Source: Phenylobacterium sp. J367
GTDB lineage: Bacteria; Pseudomonadota; Alphaproteobacteria; Caulobacterales; Caulobacteraceae
Assembly (NCBI RefSeq): GCF_024699985.1
Contig: NZ_JAJONA010000001.1
Coordinates: 2,858,501 to 2,922,500, forward strand
DNA length: 64,000 bases
Reading direction: 5' to 3'
The notes beneath the pieces were generated by a model. That model worked only from the letters and a program-made list of their open reading frames with translations. It searched no databases and was not told the origin of the DNA. How positions within the stretch are numbered: the stretch's first letter is position 1; every line of letters begins with the position of its first letter. Positions 53,750 through 62,481 of this stretch are shown here, one piece after another. A program made the position numbers and the translations under genes.

Positions 53750-53769
53750 AACAACCAATCAGAAGGTTG
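53750..53769. promoter_or_regulatory. Putative operator (site 4) in divergent gap
   Basis: AACAACCAATCAGAAGGTTG contains CAACC-N8-GGTTG (53752-53769) and matches site 1 at 15 of the first 19 bases. It lies 61 bases upstream of the reductase and 96 bases upstream of the MATE start. Confidence 0.4.
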
Positions 53770-53864
53770 AAAAGCGCCCTGGAGCCGGGCATTTTGAGCG
53801 GCGTCGAGACCGCCGCCCGCCGGGCGCGATCGGGGGCGCGAGCCCGAGAGCCGAGGGGACCCAA

Positions 53865-55252
53865 GTGGCGGTTGCAGGGAGCGTCGGACAGGCCGGACAG
53901 GTGCGCGGCGCCCGTGACCTGACCTCCGGCCCCGTGGGCCGCACCCTGCTGCTGTTCTCGCTGCCGGTGATGGCGGCGAACATCCTCCAGCAGGCCAATG
54001 TGGTGGTGAACGCGATCTGGGTCAGCCACGTGCTCGGGCCAGCGGCGCTGGCCGCCACGTTCAACGCCAACCTGCTGCTTGCCTTCCTGCTCGGCTGCGT
54101 CTCTGGCCTGTCCATGGCCGCCAATGTGCTCATCGGCCAGGCCGTGGGCGCGCGCGATCCGGAGCGGGCGCGCCGGATCGTCGGGACCTGCACCACGGTG
54201 TTCGCCGCCACCTCGATCGGCCTGGCGCTGGCCGGCCTCTGGCTCGCGCCCCAGATCCTCTCGGCCATGGGGACGCCCGAGGCGGCGCGCCCGCAGGCCA
54301 TCGCCTATCTGCGGGTCATCCTCTTCGCGATGCCGGCGATGTTCTTCTTCAACTATTTCCAGATGGCCCAGCGCGGCGCCGGCGACTCCCGCACGCCCCT
54401 TTATTTCAGCGCCCTGGCCGTGGTCCTCGACATCGGGCTCAATCCCCTGCTGATCCTGGGGATCGGGCCGTTCCCGCAGCTGGGCGTGGCCGGGTCGGCC
54501 GCCGCCACCCTGGTGGCCCAGACCTGCAGCCTCACCCTGCTGGTGGGCGCCCTCCACAGGCGCGGCAGCTTCCTCATTCCGCGGCCGGGTGAACTGGGGG
54601 GCTGAGACCCGACCTCTCGGTCCTCCGCGTGCTGGTCGCCAAGGGGTTGCCGATGGGCCTGACGACCGTCGTCGTGACCGGCTCCGCGCTTGCCATGATC
54701 AAGCTGGTGAACGGGTACGGCGTGGCGACCGCGGCGGCCTACGGCGCTGCGACCCAGCTCTGGGTCTATGTGCAGATGCCCGGCATGGCTGTCGGCCAGT
54801 CCGTGACGTCCATGGGCGCCCAGGCGATCGGCGCCGGCCGATGGGACCGGGTCAACCAGCTCGCCTTCAAGGGCATGGCCATCGGCTTCTCGGTGACCGC
54901 TGCGCCGGTGATGCTGATCTACGCCTTCAACCGACAGGTCATGCGGATCTTCCTGCCCGCCGGCGAGGCGCTTGAGATCGCCCAGACGGTGAACAACCAC
55001 GCCTTGTGGGGCTTCGTGTTTTTCAGCGTCAGCATCGTGCTGACGAGCCTGCAGCGCGCGGCCGGCGCCGTGCTCGCCCCGCTGATCTTCATCTTCGTGT
55101 CGATGTGGCTGGTGCGGATCCCGCTGGCCACGATCACCGCCCATCACTGGGGCGCGGAGGCCATCTGGTGGAGCTTCCCCTTCGCCTCCGTGGCGATCCT
55201 CGGCTTCTCCGCAGCCTATTACCGGTTCGGCCGCTGGCGTATGCGTCCGTGA
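53865..55252 (+). CDS. MATE-family multidrug/solute efflux transporter, frameshifted
   Basis: From GTG 53865 with GAGGGG upstream. The first six helices (TLLLFSLPVMAANILQQANV; FNANLLLAFLLGCVSGLSMA) lead to a break at the six-G run 54596-54601. The second half continues VLRVLVAKGLPMGLTTVVVT, YVQMPGMAVGQSVTSMGAQA and RAAGAVLAPLIFIFVSMWLV. About 460 residues and 12 helices, normal for MATE. It could export toxic intermediates. The run-length error is very likely the only defect. Confidence 0.88.
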
Positions 55253-55268
55253 GGAGGAGACCAGGACC

Positions 55269-56040
55269 TTGAGCGAAACACGACCCTCGGCCGGGCCGGA
55301 CGGTGCGGTGCTGGTGTTCGGCGGCAGCGGCGGCCTTGGCCGGGCGATCTGCCGGCGCCTGGCCGCGGAGTGGCCAGCCGTCGCCTTCACCTATCGCGGC
55401 AATGCGGAGGGCGCCGGGCCTCCAGGCCGAGCTCGCGGCGAAATGTACGGCGCTCTCGATCGGCTGCGACATCCGCCTCGAGGCGGACGTGGAGGCTGCC
55501 TTCGCCGCGGCGGACGACCTGGCGGGCGGCGTGTCGGGCGTGGTGTTCGCCGCTGGCGCGGACATCCTTCAGCCCTTCGTATCCCAGATGGGTCAGGAGT
55601 TGTGGGAGGACGTCATCCAGACCGAGCTGCTGGGCTTCGCCAGGGTGGTGCGCCTGGCGCTGCCCAGGCTGCGCCGGCGCGGCGGCGTGCTGGTCGCCGT
55701 GGGCTCCTTCGCGACGCTGAGGTTCCCGCCGGGCGACGCGATCTCCGCGGTGCCGAAAGCAGGAATCGAGATGCTGACCCGGGCGATCGCCCGGGAGGAG
55801 GGCCGGCACGGAATCCGCGCGAACACCGTGGCCCCGGGCGTGATCGACGCCGGCCTGGGCAGGGCGGTGCAGGACAAGGTGTTCACACCGCAGGTCTGGG
55901 ACGACCAGAGGCGGCGGGTGCCGCTCCAGCGGTTCGGCGAGGCCTCCGAGGTTGCCGAGGCGGTCGCGTTCCTGGCCTCGCCTCGCGCCTCCTACATCAG
56001 CGGCCAGACCATCGCGGTGGACGGCGGCCTGCACATCTAG
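55269..56040 (+). CDS. Short-chain dehydrogenase/reductase family protein, frameshifted
   Basis: A TTG start at 55269 with AGGAGA upstream is likely. VLVFGGSGGLGRAICRRLAA is the NAD(P) motif. The frame breaks near 55418 and continues as LQAELAAKCTALSIGCDIRL. GVVFAAGADILQPFVSQMGQ and the C-terminal ASYISGQTIAVDGGLHI are typical. At the active site the usual YxxxK reads ISAVPKAG, so the catalytic Tyr appears to be missing; this may be real or reflect another small error. Its stop overlaps the end of the convergent ligase gene. Confidence 0.8.
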
Positions 56041-57651
56041 GCGGGCGATGCCTCCTGGGCGAGCTCCCGCTCGAGTTCGGCCTTCAGCCGGAACTTCTGG
56101 ATCTTGGTCGCAGACATCGGCCATTCGCGGACGAAACGCACGTGGCGCGGCACCTTGAAGCGCGCAATCCGCTCCCGACAGTAGGCGATGGCCTCGTCCG
56201 CCGTGAGGGTCTGTCCCGGCTTCAGCTCGATGAAGGCGGCGACCACCTCGCCATACTTGTCATCCGGCGCTCCGACGACCTGGGCCAGGTTGATCGCCGG
56301 ATGGCTCGCCAGGACGGATTCCACCTCCAGCGCCGAGACGTTCTCGCCGCCGACCTTTAGCTGGTCCTTCAGGCGCCCGAAGAAATAGACGAGCCCCTCG
56401 GCGTCGAGCATCCCGGAGTCGCCGGTCATGAAGTACCCGTCCGCCGTGAAGGACTTGGCCGTATGGACGGGGTCGTTGAAGTAGCCCTTGAACAGGCCCA
56501 CGCCCCGCACCGCCAGCTCGCCCTTCTCACCTGCCGCGAGAATCGCGCGGGTCTCGGGATCGAGGACCTTCACCTCCCAGCCGGTCAGGGCCGTGCCGCA
56601 CGACGTCAGGCGGGCCGTCTCAGAGTGGGTCGGCAGCGTGTACGCGACGGTGCCGCTGGTCTCGGTCATGCCGAAGGCGCTGAGCAGCGGGACCTGCGGG
56701 AACGCCGCCTGGATCTTGCGCTGCACGTCCTCGGGCGCAACGTCGAACACATACCGCAGGCGGGGCAGGGCGAGGCCCTTGAAACGGGGGTGTTCCGTCA
56801 GCGCCAGGGTGATCGTCGGGAAGAGCGGATAGAGGACCGTGGGTGCGGTCTCCTCGATCTGGTCGAAAGCGGTGTCCGGATCGAAGTACGACATGCCGAC
56901 GTAGAACCCGCCTCGTTGCAGCATCATCAGCAGGAAGAGGAGGCCGCCGATGTGGAACATCGGCAGCGGGCACCACCACACGTCGTCGGGGCCGAGCGCG
57001 AAACGGTCGGCGATGGCCTCGGCGTTCGCATAGAGCGCCCGGTGGGGGATGATGCAGCCCTTGGGCTTGGCCGTGGTCCCCGACGTATACATCAGGAGGG
57101 CGGCGTCCTCCGGGTCGATCCCGGCGTCCAGGGGGCCGTCGCCCAGGGAAAGGTTGGTGTCCGGAGCGAAGCCCTTCGCCGTGCCGTCGATGGAGACGAT
57201 GCACCGCAGGGCGGGAGCGTCCGGGAGCGACAGCGCCTGCGGGTCGGAGGCGTCCAGCAGGCCCGGCAGGGTCTCGGACAGGACCTCGGGGGAAATCGAG
57301 CACGCCGGCCACGCCGTGCGAGGTGAACAGCGCCCGCATGCCCGAGTCGGAGATCAGATGCCTGAGTTCCGCCGGCTTGAAGCGGGTGTTCATCGGCACC
57401 ACCACGGCGCCGATCATCGCGGCCCCGAGGACGATCTCGACGAACTCGACGCAGTTCGGCAACAGGACGCCCACGCGGTCGTTGCGGCCGACCGACAGGC
57501 CCAGCAGCTGCCGAGCCCGCCGCTCGGCGTTGCGCAGCAGTTCCGCATAGCTGCGCTGCGAGGCGTCGATCCGGACGGCCGGCGCGTTGGCCACCGATCC
57601 GGACACGCGCCTGACCATGTCGGAGAGCGTCATCGGAGCTGTCGGTCGCAT
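56037..57651 (-). CDS. Acyl-CoA synthetase (AMP-forming), frameshifted
   Basis: About 538 residues. The N-terminal part (ELLRNAERRARQLLGLSVGR; PMNTRFKPAELRHLISDSGM) breaks at the five-G run 57287-57291 and continues to the P-loop MYTSGTTAKPKGCIIPHRAL, FGMTETSG, MTGDSGMLDAEGLVYFFGRL and the C-terminal lysine region PMSATKIQKFRLKAELEREL. It activates a carboxylic acid to its CoA thioester, the entry step for CoA-linked breakdown. Two CGTTYGGC boxes lie directly upstream. Confidence 0.92.
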
Positions 57652-57666
57652 GGCGTCATCATCCTC

Positions 57667-57685
57667 CGTTCGGCGACCGTTTGGC
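57667..57685 (+). promoter_or_regulatory. Tandem CGTTYGGC boxes upstream of the ligase
   Basis: CGTTCGGC at 57667-57674 and CGTTTGGC at 57678-57685, spaced 11 bases apart, begin 16 bases before the ligase start (read on minus). They share the half-site found in other gaps of the cluster. Confidence 0.5.
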
Positions 57686-57693
57686 GGCCGCGC

Positions 57694-58191
57694 CTATTCT
57701 GCGGGTTCGGCGACCTTTGCGCCGGCGGGGTGCCACTTGCCGTCGTCGTGCGATTCATAGGGCGCGGCGACTTCGATGAGGACCCCGTGGGCGGTGGTGG
57801 CGCCGACCCAGCCCCACTTCTGCCAGGGCATCTCGGGATCATGGTTGATGCCGCCGATCACGTCGACGCCCTTGGCGCGCATGGCGTCGAGGGAGGCGGG
57901 AAGGTCGGGGGTGGTGATGCAGATGTGGTGGATGTGCTCGCCCTTGCGGGCGAGCCGCTGGCCGAGCTTGGTGTCCGGGTCGGGCTGCATCAGCTGGATC
58001 TCGACCCCGTGGTCGGAGACGAAGGTCGCCCAGCTCATCTTGTCGCCGCCGCCGTCGGTCTCGTCATATCGGACGATCCGCTTCTCGAGCTGCTTGGGAT
58101 CGAGCACCGACAGGATCTTGCTCCAGTCGTCGACCGCCTTGTCGAGGTCGTGCACCAGGAATGAAATGTGGGCGATGGGGCCACTCGGCAT
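57694..58191 (-). CDS. VOC/glyoxalase-superfamily protein
   Basis: 165 residues with two beta-alpha-beta-beta-beta modules: IAHISFLVHDLDKAVDDWSK at the start and KGEHIHHICITTPDLPASLD in the middle, with metal-ligand candidates His7, Glu in HGVEIQLMQPDP, His in HIHHICI and Glu in GVLIEVAAPY. It resembles methylmalonyl-CoA epimerase-type members. A role as epimerase or isomerase of a CoA intermediate is possible. Intact. Confidence 0.82.
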   Translation of the reverse strand: MPSGPIAHISFLVHDLDKAVDDWSKILSVLDPKQLEKRIVRYDETDGGGDKMSWATFVSDHGVEIQLMQPDPDTKLGQRLARKGEHIHHICITTPDLPASLDAMRAKGVDVIGGINHDPEMPWQKWGWVGATTAHGVLIEVAAPYESHDDGKWHPAGAKVAEPAE

Positions 58192-58221
58192 GACCTGCTC
58201 CTTGTCTCGCTGGCGTTCCTG

Positions 58222-58234
58222 CCAAACGTTTGGT
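58222..58234. promoter_or_regulatory. Palindromic operator CCAAACGTTTGG
   Basis: A perfect 12-base palindrome at 58222-58233, about 30 bases upstream of the VOC start, containing the CGTTTGGT half-site of the presumed TetR regulon. Confidence 0.6.
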
Positions 58235-58328
58235 CGTTAAACTTACATTGGACGAAACCCGCCGACTTGAAAAGCCGAATCTCCGGTCCGTCGGCCGCGT
58301 CAGCCTGTCTCCGCGTCCCGGGCGGACC

Positions 58329-58652
58329 CTAGCGCTGGGAAGCAGGCACCTGGACAACAATGCCGTCGAGCTCGGCCGTCATGCGGATCTGGCAGGACAG
58401 CCGGCTGTGCTCCGTAGGTTCCTCCGCGACCCCTTCGAGGACCATCTCCTCCTCCTCGGACTTCGGCGGCAGCCGTGAACTCCAGGCGGCGTCGACGAAC
58501 ACGTGGCAGGTGCCGCAGGAAAGGTTGCCGCCGCATTCCGCGACGATGCCCGGCGTGAGCGTGCGCGTGGCCGCATACATGAGGCTCTCGCCGACCTTCG
58601 CGGCCACCACCCGGCGGCCCCCGTCGGCGAGAAGAAATTCAACGTTGGGCAA
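58329..58652 (-). CDS. [2Fe-2S] ferredoxin, adrenodoxin/putidaredoxin type
   Basis: 107 residues from a TTG at 58652 (PNVEFLLADGGRRVVAAKVG). The cluster ligands are in AECGGNLSCGTCHVFV (C-x5-C-x2-C) and the fourth Cys in HSRLSCQIRMTAELDG. It would carry electrons from a ferredoxin reductase, such as 42246-43508, to an oxygenase. No P450 or Rieske oxygenase is in the window, so its partner may lie just outside. It follows the dehydrogenase gene by 20 bases. Confidence 0.9.
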   Translation of the reverse strand: MPNVEFLLADGGRRVVAAKVGESLMYAATRTLTPGIVAECGGNLSCGTCHVFVDAAWSSRLPPKSEEEEMVLEGVAEEPTEHSRLSCQIRMTAELDGIVVQVPASQR

Positions 58653-58672
58653 GGCGAACCCCCGGATCGAGT

Positions 58673-59512
58673 TTAAGGCTGCGTGACGCCCGCGACGGCG
58701 CCGAATCTCGCCAGCGCCAGCTCGGCGGCCGGGAGGTCCATGGCCAGCTCCGCGCCGAGCGCCAGGGCGGCGCGCAGATCCTTGTCGGCGACGGCGGCGG
58801 TGCTGGGCCGGCTGGCGCCGCTCTCGAGGCCCACACCTTCCTCCACCAGACCCATGTGCGGGCGGACCCAGCGGTCGCTGGCGGTGACACACTGGACGAA
58901 CTTGTCGAGGGGGACGCCGGCGGCCCGGGCCAGGCGCGCGCCCTCCCAGGCCACCATCCAGTCGGTGTAGATGATCAGGTTGCGCGCCAGCTTCGCCCGC
59001 ATCCCGTTGCCCAGCTGGCCGCAGTGGATCGTCGGGTCCGAAAAGCCGTCGATCACCGGCCGGACGATCTCGAAGGCCGCCTCGTCGCCCCCGACCATCG
59101 AGGTGATCGACGCGTGCGCCAAGGCATGCGGTCCGCCGCTCACGCCGCAGTCGACCAGCGCGACGCCCCGTGCGGCGCAGGTGTCGCCCGCCCACAGCAC
59201 GGTCGGCAGGGTGACGGTGCTCAGTATGACCACGGCGCGGGGAAGCGGCGAGGCGCTCAGCACGCCGTCCTTGCCTTCCAACACCTCCCTTACCTGGCCG
59301 TCGTCGACCACCGCGAGCAGCACCACGTCGGCGCCTGCGCTCGCCGCGGCCGGGGTCGCCGCCGCCCGCAGGACGCCCGCAAGCTCCTCCAGCGACTGCG
59401 GCCGAACGTCGTAGCCGGTCAGCTCGTGGAGCCGCCCGCCCTTGCCCTGGGCGAGGGCCCTGGCGACGCCCGCGCCGATCGACCCCAGTCCGATGATCGC
59501 GACCTTGCTCAT
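58673..59512 (-). CDS. NAD(P)-dependent beta-hydroxyacid-dehydrogenase-like protein, copy B
   Basis: 279 residues: VAIIGLGSIGAGVARALAQG, DCGVSGGPHALAHASITSMV and GNGMRAKLARNLIIYTDWMV. It is a paralogue of 45154-45984; the middle 370 bases are identical, but the N-terminal region and the C-terminus (VAGVTQP) differ. It likely oxidises a hydroxy-acyl intermediate. Part of a minus-strand run: PhyH, SnoaL, dehydrogenase, ferredoxin. Confidence 0.88.
   Translation of the reverse strand: MSKVAIIGLGSIGAGVARALAQGKGGRLHELTGYDVRPQSLEELAGVLRAAATPAAASAGADVVLLAVVDDGQVREVLEGKDGVLSASPLPRAVVILSTVTLPTVLWAGDTCAARGVALVDCGVSGGPHALAHASITSMVGGDEAAFEIVRPVIDGFSDPTIHCGQLGNGMRAKLARNLIIYTDWMVAWEGARLARAAGVPLDKFVQCVTASDRWVRPHMGLVEEGVGLESGASRPSTAAVADKDLRAALALGAELAMDLPAAELALARFGAVAGVTQP
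58852..59221 (-). repeat. 370-bp identical tract (copy B)
   Basis: The reverse complement equals 45445-45814 exactly. See copy A for interpretation. Confidence 0.9.
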
Positions 59513-59534
59513 GGCTCTTCCCGGGACCTGTCGC

Positions 59535-60017
59535 TCACGCGCGCGCCGGCGCGGCCTGGCGCATCATGGCGCCTATGGCGTGGCGCTCCGCCAGCCGCCA
59601 GACGCCGTCCGGCGAACGGACGAGGAGGTCCTCGTAGCGTCCGGTGGAGGCGACCACGATCTGGCCGTCGGCGACGCGCAGGGTCTGGTAGGCGCTCCTG
59701 ACGCGCGCCGCGTCCCCGTCGAGCGAGACGATGGGGTGCAGCACGATGTGCATCTGCGACCCGGCCGGATTGTTGCTGCGGTGCTGCGCGAACCACGCGC
59801 CCAGGGCGTCGTGCCCATGCAGGTCCAGGGCCGGGGCGGCGCCGTCGTTGGCCCGCCAAGTGAACACCCCGTCCGGTGTGAACAGGTCCAGCCAGGCCGC
59901 TGCATCCGTTCCGTCCACCACATGGCAGACGGAATGGATGCAGTCCGTGACGGCGCGCTGGTCCTCGAGGCGTTGAAGGCGCGTGTAGGGGTCGACCGGT
60001 GGAGAGGACATTTTCAC
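59535..60017 (-). CDS. SnoaL/NTF2-fold protein
   Basis: 160 residues from a GTG at 60017 (ATG at 60011 is an alternative). VTDCIHSVCHVVDGTDAAAW, LDLFTPDGVFTW, SQMHIVLHPIVSLDGDAARV and TGRYEDLLVRSPDGVWRLAE follow the SnoaL-like cone fold. Members are small isomerases, cyclases or ring-hydroxylating-dioxygenase small subunits; no specific activity can be assigned. A second SnoaL gene is at 60983. Confidence 0.78.
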   Translation of the reverse strand: MKMSSPPVDPYTRLQRLEDQRAVTDCIHSVCHVVDGTDAAAWLDLFTPDGVFTWRANDGAAPALDLHGHDALGAWFAQHRSNNPAGSQMHIVLHPIVSLDGDAARVRSAYQTLRVADGQIVVASTGRYEDLLVRSPDGVWRLAERHAIGAMMRQAAPARA

Positions 60018-60046
60018 ACGAAGCTCGGCGGGAGGGGCCTGGCCGC

Positions 60047-60863
60047 TCAGCCGCCGTAGATGACGGGGAACTTGGGCGAGCGAACGGGCTGCAGCGGCTC
60101 GAGGCCGGCCTCGGCGTTGAAGATGTGGTGTGGCGCCCCCGTCCAGCAGGCGTCACCCGGGAAGTAGCTCATCAGATAGCTCCACCGGGCCCGGTCGGTC
60201 GTGTTGCCCGGCGCCCCATGGATCACCAAGCTGGAGTGCACCGTGCAGTCGCCGGCCTTCAGGCTCATGGGCGGCGAAAGCGGGTGGATCCGCTCCACGA
60301 ACGGATAGTGGTCGAGCAGCCCCCGCTCGTCTTGCTCGAGGTTGCGGCGACCGAGTGGCCCCTCCTTGTGCGAGCCGGAGAAGAACCGCATCACGCCCTG
60401 GTCCGGCGTCATGTCCTCCAGCGCGATCCAGAAGGTGAGCAGTCCGGCCCGGTCGAGCGGAAAGTTCGGGAAGTCCTGGTGGTAGCCCGTGACGCTGCTG
60501 CCGCCGACGCCGCTTGGCATCTTCACGGCGAGCATGTCGGCGTGCATGCCCACCGGGACCTCGCGGCGCATGAACCGCTGGGCGTTGCGGCCGATCACCT
60601 TGGAGCGGCAAAGGGTGGCGAAGGGCTCGATCCCGTCGTCGCGTCCCAGGTTGTAGACGTCACGCCATACCTTGCGCTCGTGGGCGCGGACCTGGTCAGG
60701 CGCCTTCTCGAGGATCTCGATCTTCGCGAGCTCGAGCATCTGGGCCGCGGTCCTCCTTGGAGATCAGGCCTTCCATCTTCACCCAACCGTTGTCGTGGTA
60801 GTGGGCGACCTCCGCCTCGGTCGCTTCTCGCGCGATCTGGACAGCTTCGAGGGTCTCGCTCAT
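60047..60863 (-). CDS. Phytanoyl-CoA dioxygenase family protein (PhyH), copy 2, frameshifted
   Basis: From ATG 60863: SETLEAVQIAREATEAEVAH, then NGWVKMEGLISKE. The frame breaks near 60750 and continues as MLELAKIEILEKAPDQVRAH. The Fe(II) ligands are in TGYHQDFPNFPLDRAGLLTF (His-x-Asp), and the distal His and 2-oxoglutarate Arg in VIHGAPGNTTDRARWSYLMS. About 270 residues, similar in layout to the copy at 50874. It probably hydroxylates a pathway intermediate. Unlike most breaks here, this one is not in a long run of one base. Confidence 0.85.
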
Positions 60864-60924
60864 GCCTTGGCCTCCCGGCGTGTATCTTCTGTCCCCAGAC
60901 CCTAGGTTCCGCCCCCGTATCTGT

Positions 60925-60936
60925 CAAACGTTCGGT
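60925..60936. promoter_or_regulatory. Operator-like site CAAACGTTCGGT
   Basis: This site is 62 bases upstream of the PhyH copy 2 start. It matches the palindrome at 58222-58234 with one change over this stretch, and carries the CGTTCGGT half-site. Confidence 0.5.
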
Positions 60937-60982
60937 CGATAGCGCGACGTCCTGCCGCCTCTTTCATCGGCCGCGCGGAGGC

Positions 60983-61417
60983 TCAGCGGTCGCCGGCGCG
61001 CAGAATCCGGCGTGTGAGCACGCGCCAGTCGCCGTCCTCGAAGGCGAACACGTCGTCATACCAGCCGAAGCTCTGGAATTCCCGCATCTGCCCATCCCGG
61101 GGCCGCACCCCGAAGCTGTACCAGGAGGCGACGACGGCGCGGGTGGCGTTCACCGGTCGGACGAAGACATTGCTGCTCACGTGCCAGGGCGTGTCGCCGT
61201 TCGGCCGGTAGACGGCGCGCCGCCGCTCCAGCTCCGCGACCACGTCGTCGCGCCCCTTGCGCAGGCCCGTGTTGAACAGCACTTCGGCATCGCGGCAGAA
61301 GCACTCGCCCATCATGTCGAGTTCGTCCCAGTCGTAGGCCCAGGCGTACCGACACAGGGTGTTGGCGATCATCGTCCGCTGGACGGCGACCTCAGAGAGT
61401 TCGATCGGATAGCTCAT
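60983..61417 (-). CDS. SnoaL/NTF2-fold protein
   Basis: 144 residues from ATG 61417: MIANTLCRYAWAYDWDELDM, ECFCRDAEVLFNTGLRKGRD, VSSNVFVRPVNATRAVVASW and DVFAFEDGDWRVLTRRILRA. The fold matches SnoaL_4-type proteins. It lies between TetR and PhyH. The substrate is unknown. Intact. Confidence 0.78.
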   Translation of the reverse strand: MSYPIELSEVAVQRTMIANTLCRYAWAYDWDELDMMGECFCRDAEVLFNTGLRKGRDDVVAELERRRAVYRPNGDTPWHVSSNVFVRPVNATRAVVASWYSFGVRPRDGQMREFQSFGWYDDVFAFEDGDWRVLTRRILRAGDR

Positions 61418-61460
61418 GCGTCTCGAGAGTCCGATTGCGGTGGCCGGCCAGGGGCGGGGC

Positions 61461-62120
61461 CTACCTTGCGAGGCCCGCATAGGTGGCGAGGATGCCCTTG
61501 TCCGTCGCGTGGCCACGGATGATCGTCGTCACGAAGTACTCGGCGACCACCGTGGGCGACCGGGCGGAGCGATACCAGTGGTACACCGAGTTCAGGGAGC
61601 TCAGCATGGCCTGCGACGTCAGCTTCGGGTCGAGTTCAGGCAGGATGAGTCCCTCCGACTGGCCCTTCTCGATCACCTGCTGGAACACGTCGCGGTAGGC
61701 GTGGGCTCCCAGCAGCTTGTTGCGCTCGGCGGCGTCCAGCCGGCGGAGTTCGTGCAGGTAGACCGTCGTCTTGGCGACGTTGTTGCAGAAGAAGGTGACG
61801 TGGCCGCGGATCATCGCCGAGAGACGGTCCAGGCTGCTCCCGTCCGAATCCGCCGCTGCCCGGATCATCTCGAGGCCACGGTTGTGGACATCGAGCAGGA
61901 GGTGGTCGCGGAGGTCAGCCTTGGTCTTGATGTAGTAGTAGATACTGCCCTTCAGGATGCCGACACGCTCGGCGATCTCCTGCAGCGTGGCGGCGTCATA
62001 GCCCTTTTCGTAGAAGATGTCGGCCGCAGCCTCGATCAACTGTTCCCAGCGCTCTGCGCGCGGCTTTCGATAAGACGAAGTGCGTCCGGGATCTGCGAGA
62101 GTTGCTGCGCTTCTAGCCAT
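61461..62120 (-). CDS. TetR/AcrR-family regulator
   Basis: 219 residues. The N-terminal HTH is AADIFYEKGYDAATLQEIAE, RVGILKGSIYYYIKTKADL, and the C-terminal effector domain is all helical. The pattern resembles TetR regulators of lipid or steroid catabolism such as the KstR2 group, but this is by eye only. As the only TetR gene in the cluster it is the best candidate to bind the CGTTYGGY boxes, one of which lies in the gap it shares with the flavoprotein gene. Confidence 0.9.
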   Translation of the reverse strand: MARSAATLADPGRTSSYRKPRAERWEQLIEAAADIFYEKGYDAATLQEIAERVGILKGSIYYYIKTKADLRDHLLLDVHNRGLEMIRAAADSDGSSLDRLSAMIRGHVTFFCNNVAKTTVYLHELRRLDAAERNKLLGAHAYRDVFQQVIEKGQSEGLILPELDPKLTSQAMLSSLNSVYHWYRSARSPTVVAEYFVTTIIRGHATDKGILATYAGLAR

Positions 62121-62481
62121 TCGACCGCACTAGTTCTGTCCCGTTTTGCCTTCCGTCGACCGAATCCGGGGGGGATGACGTAAGGGCGTGGTCCTCAGAT
62201 CGCTCATTTCCCGGTTGTGCGCAATATTTTGAACGCCGGGGCCGCGTTTTCCAACGACCGTTCGGCTGGCGAGCCCGCGCCTCGTCCGCTCGAAGCGCCC
62301 TGTAGCCGCACCGCCGATTCTCGTTGACCGCATCTGGGGTTGAAAATACCTTCCGCTTGTTTGAATGCGCGGCGTGACCGGGATGTTCCCGCCTCCATGG
62401 CGGGGGTGGCTCCCCGGCGACGCTGAACGCCCGGTCCCCCACCTGCGGCGGGCGGCTGGAGAATAAGGTGAGGAGACGGGG
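62121..62481. promoter_or_regulatory. Divergent promoter gap with CGTTCGGC box
   Basis: A 361-base gap between the TetR and flavoprotein dehydrogenase genes. ACGACCGTTCGGCTGG at 62254-62269 matches the ligase upstream region (CGACCGTTTGGCGG). No gene is supported here. GAGGAGACGGGG before 62482 is the ribosome site of the dehydrogenase. Confidence 0.5.
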
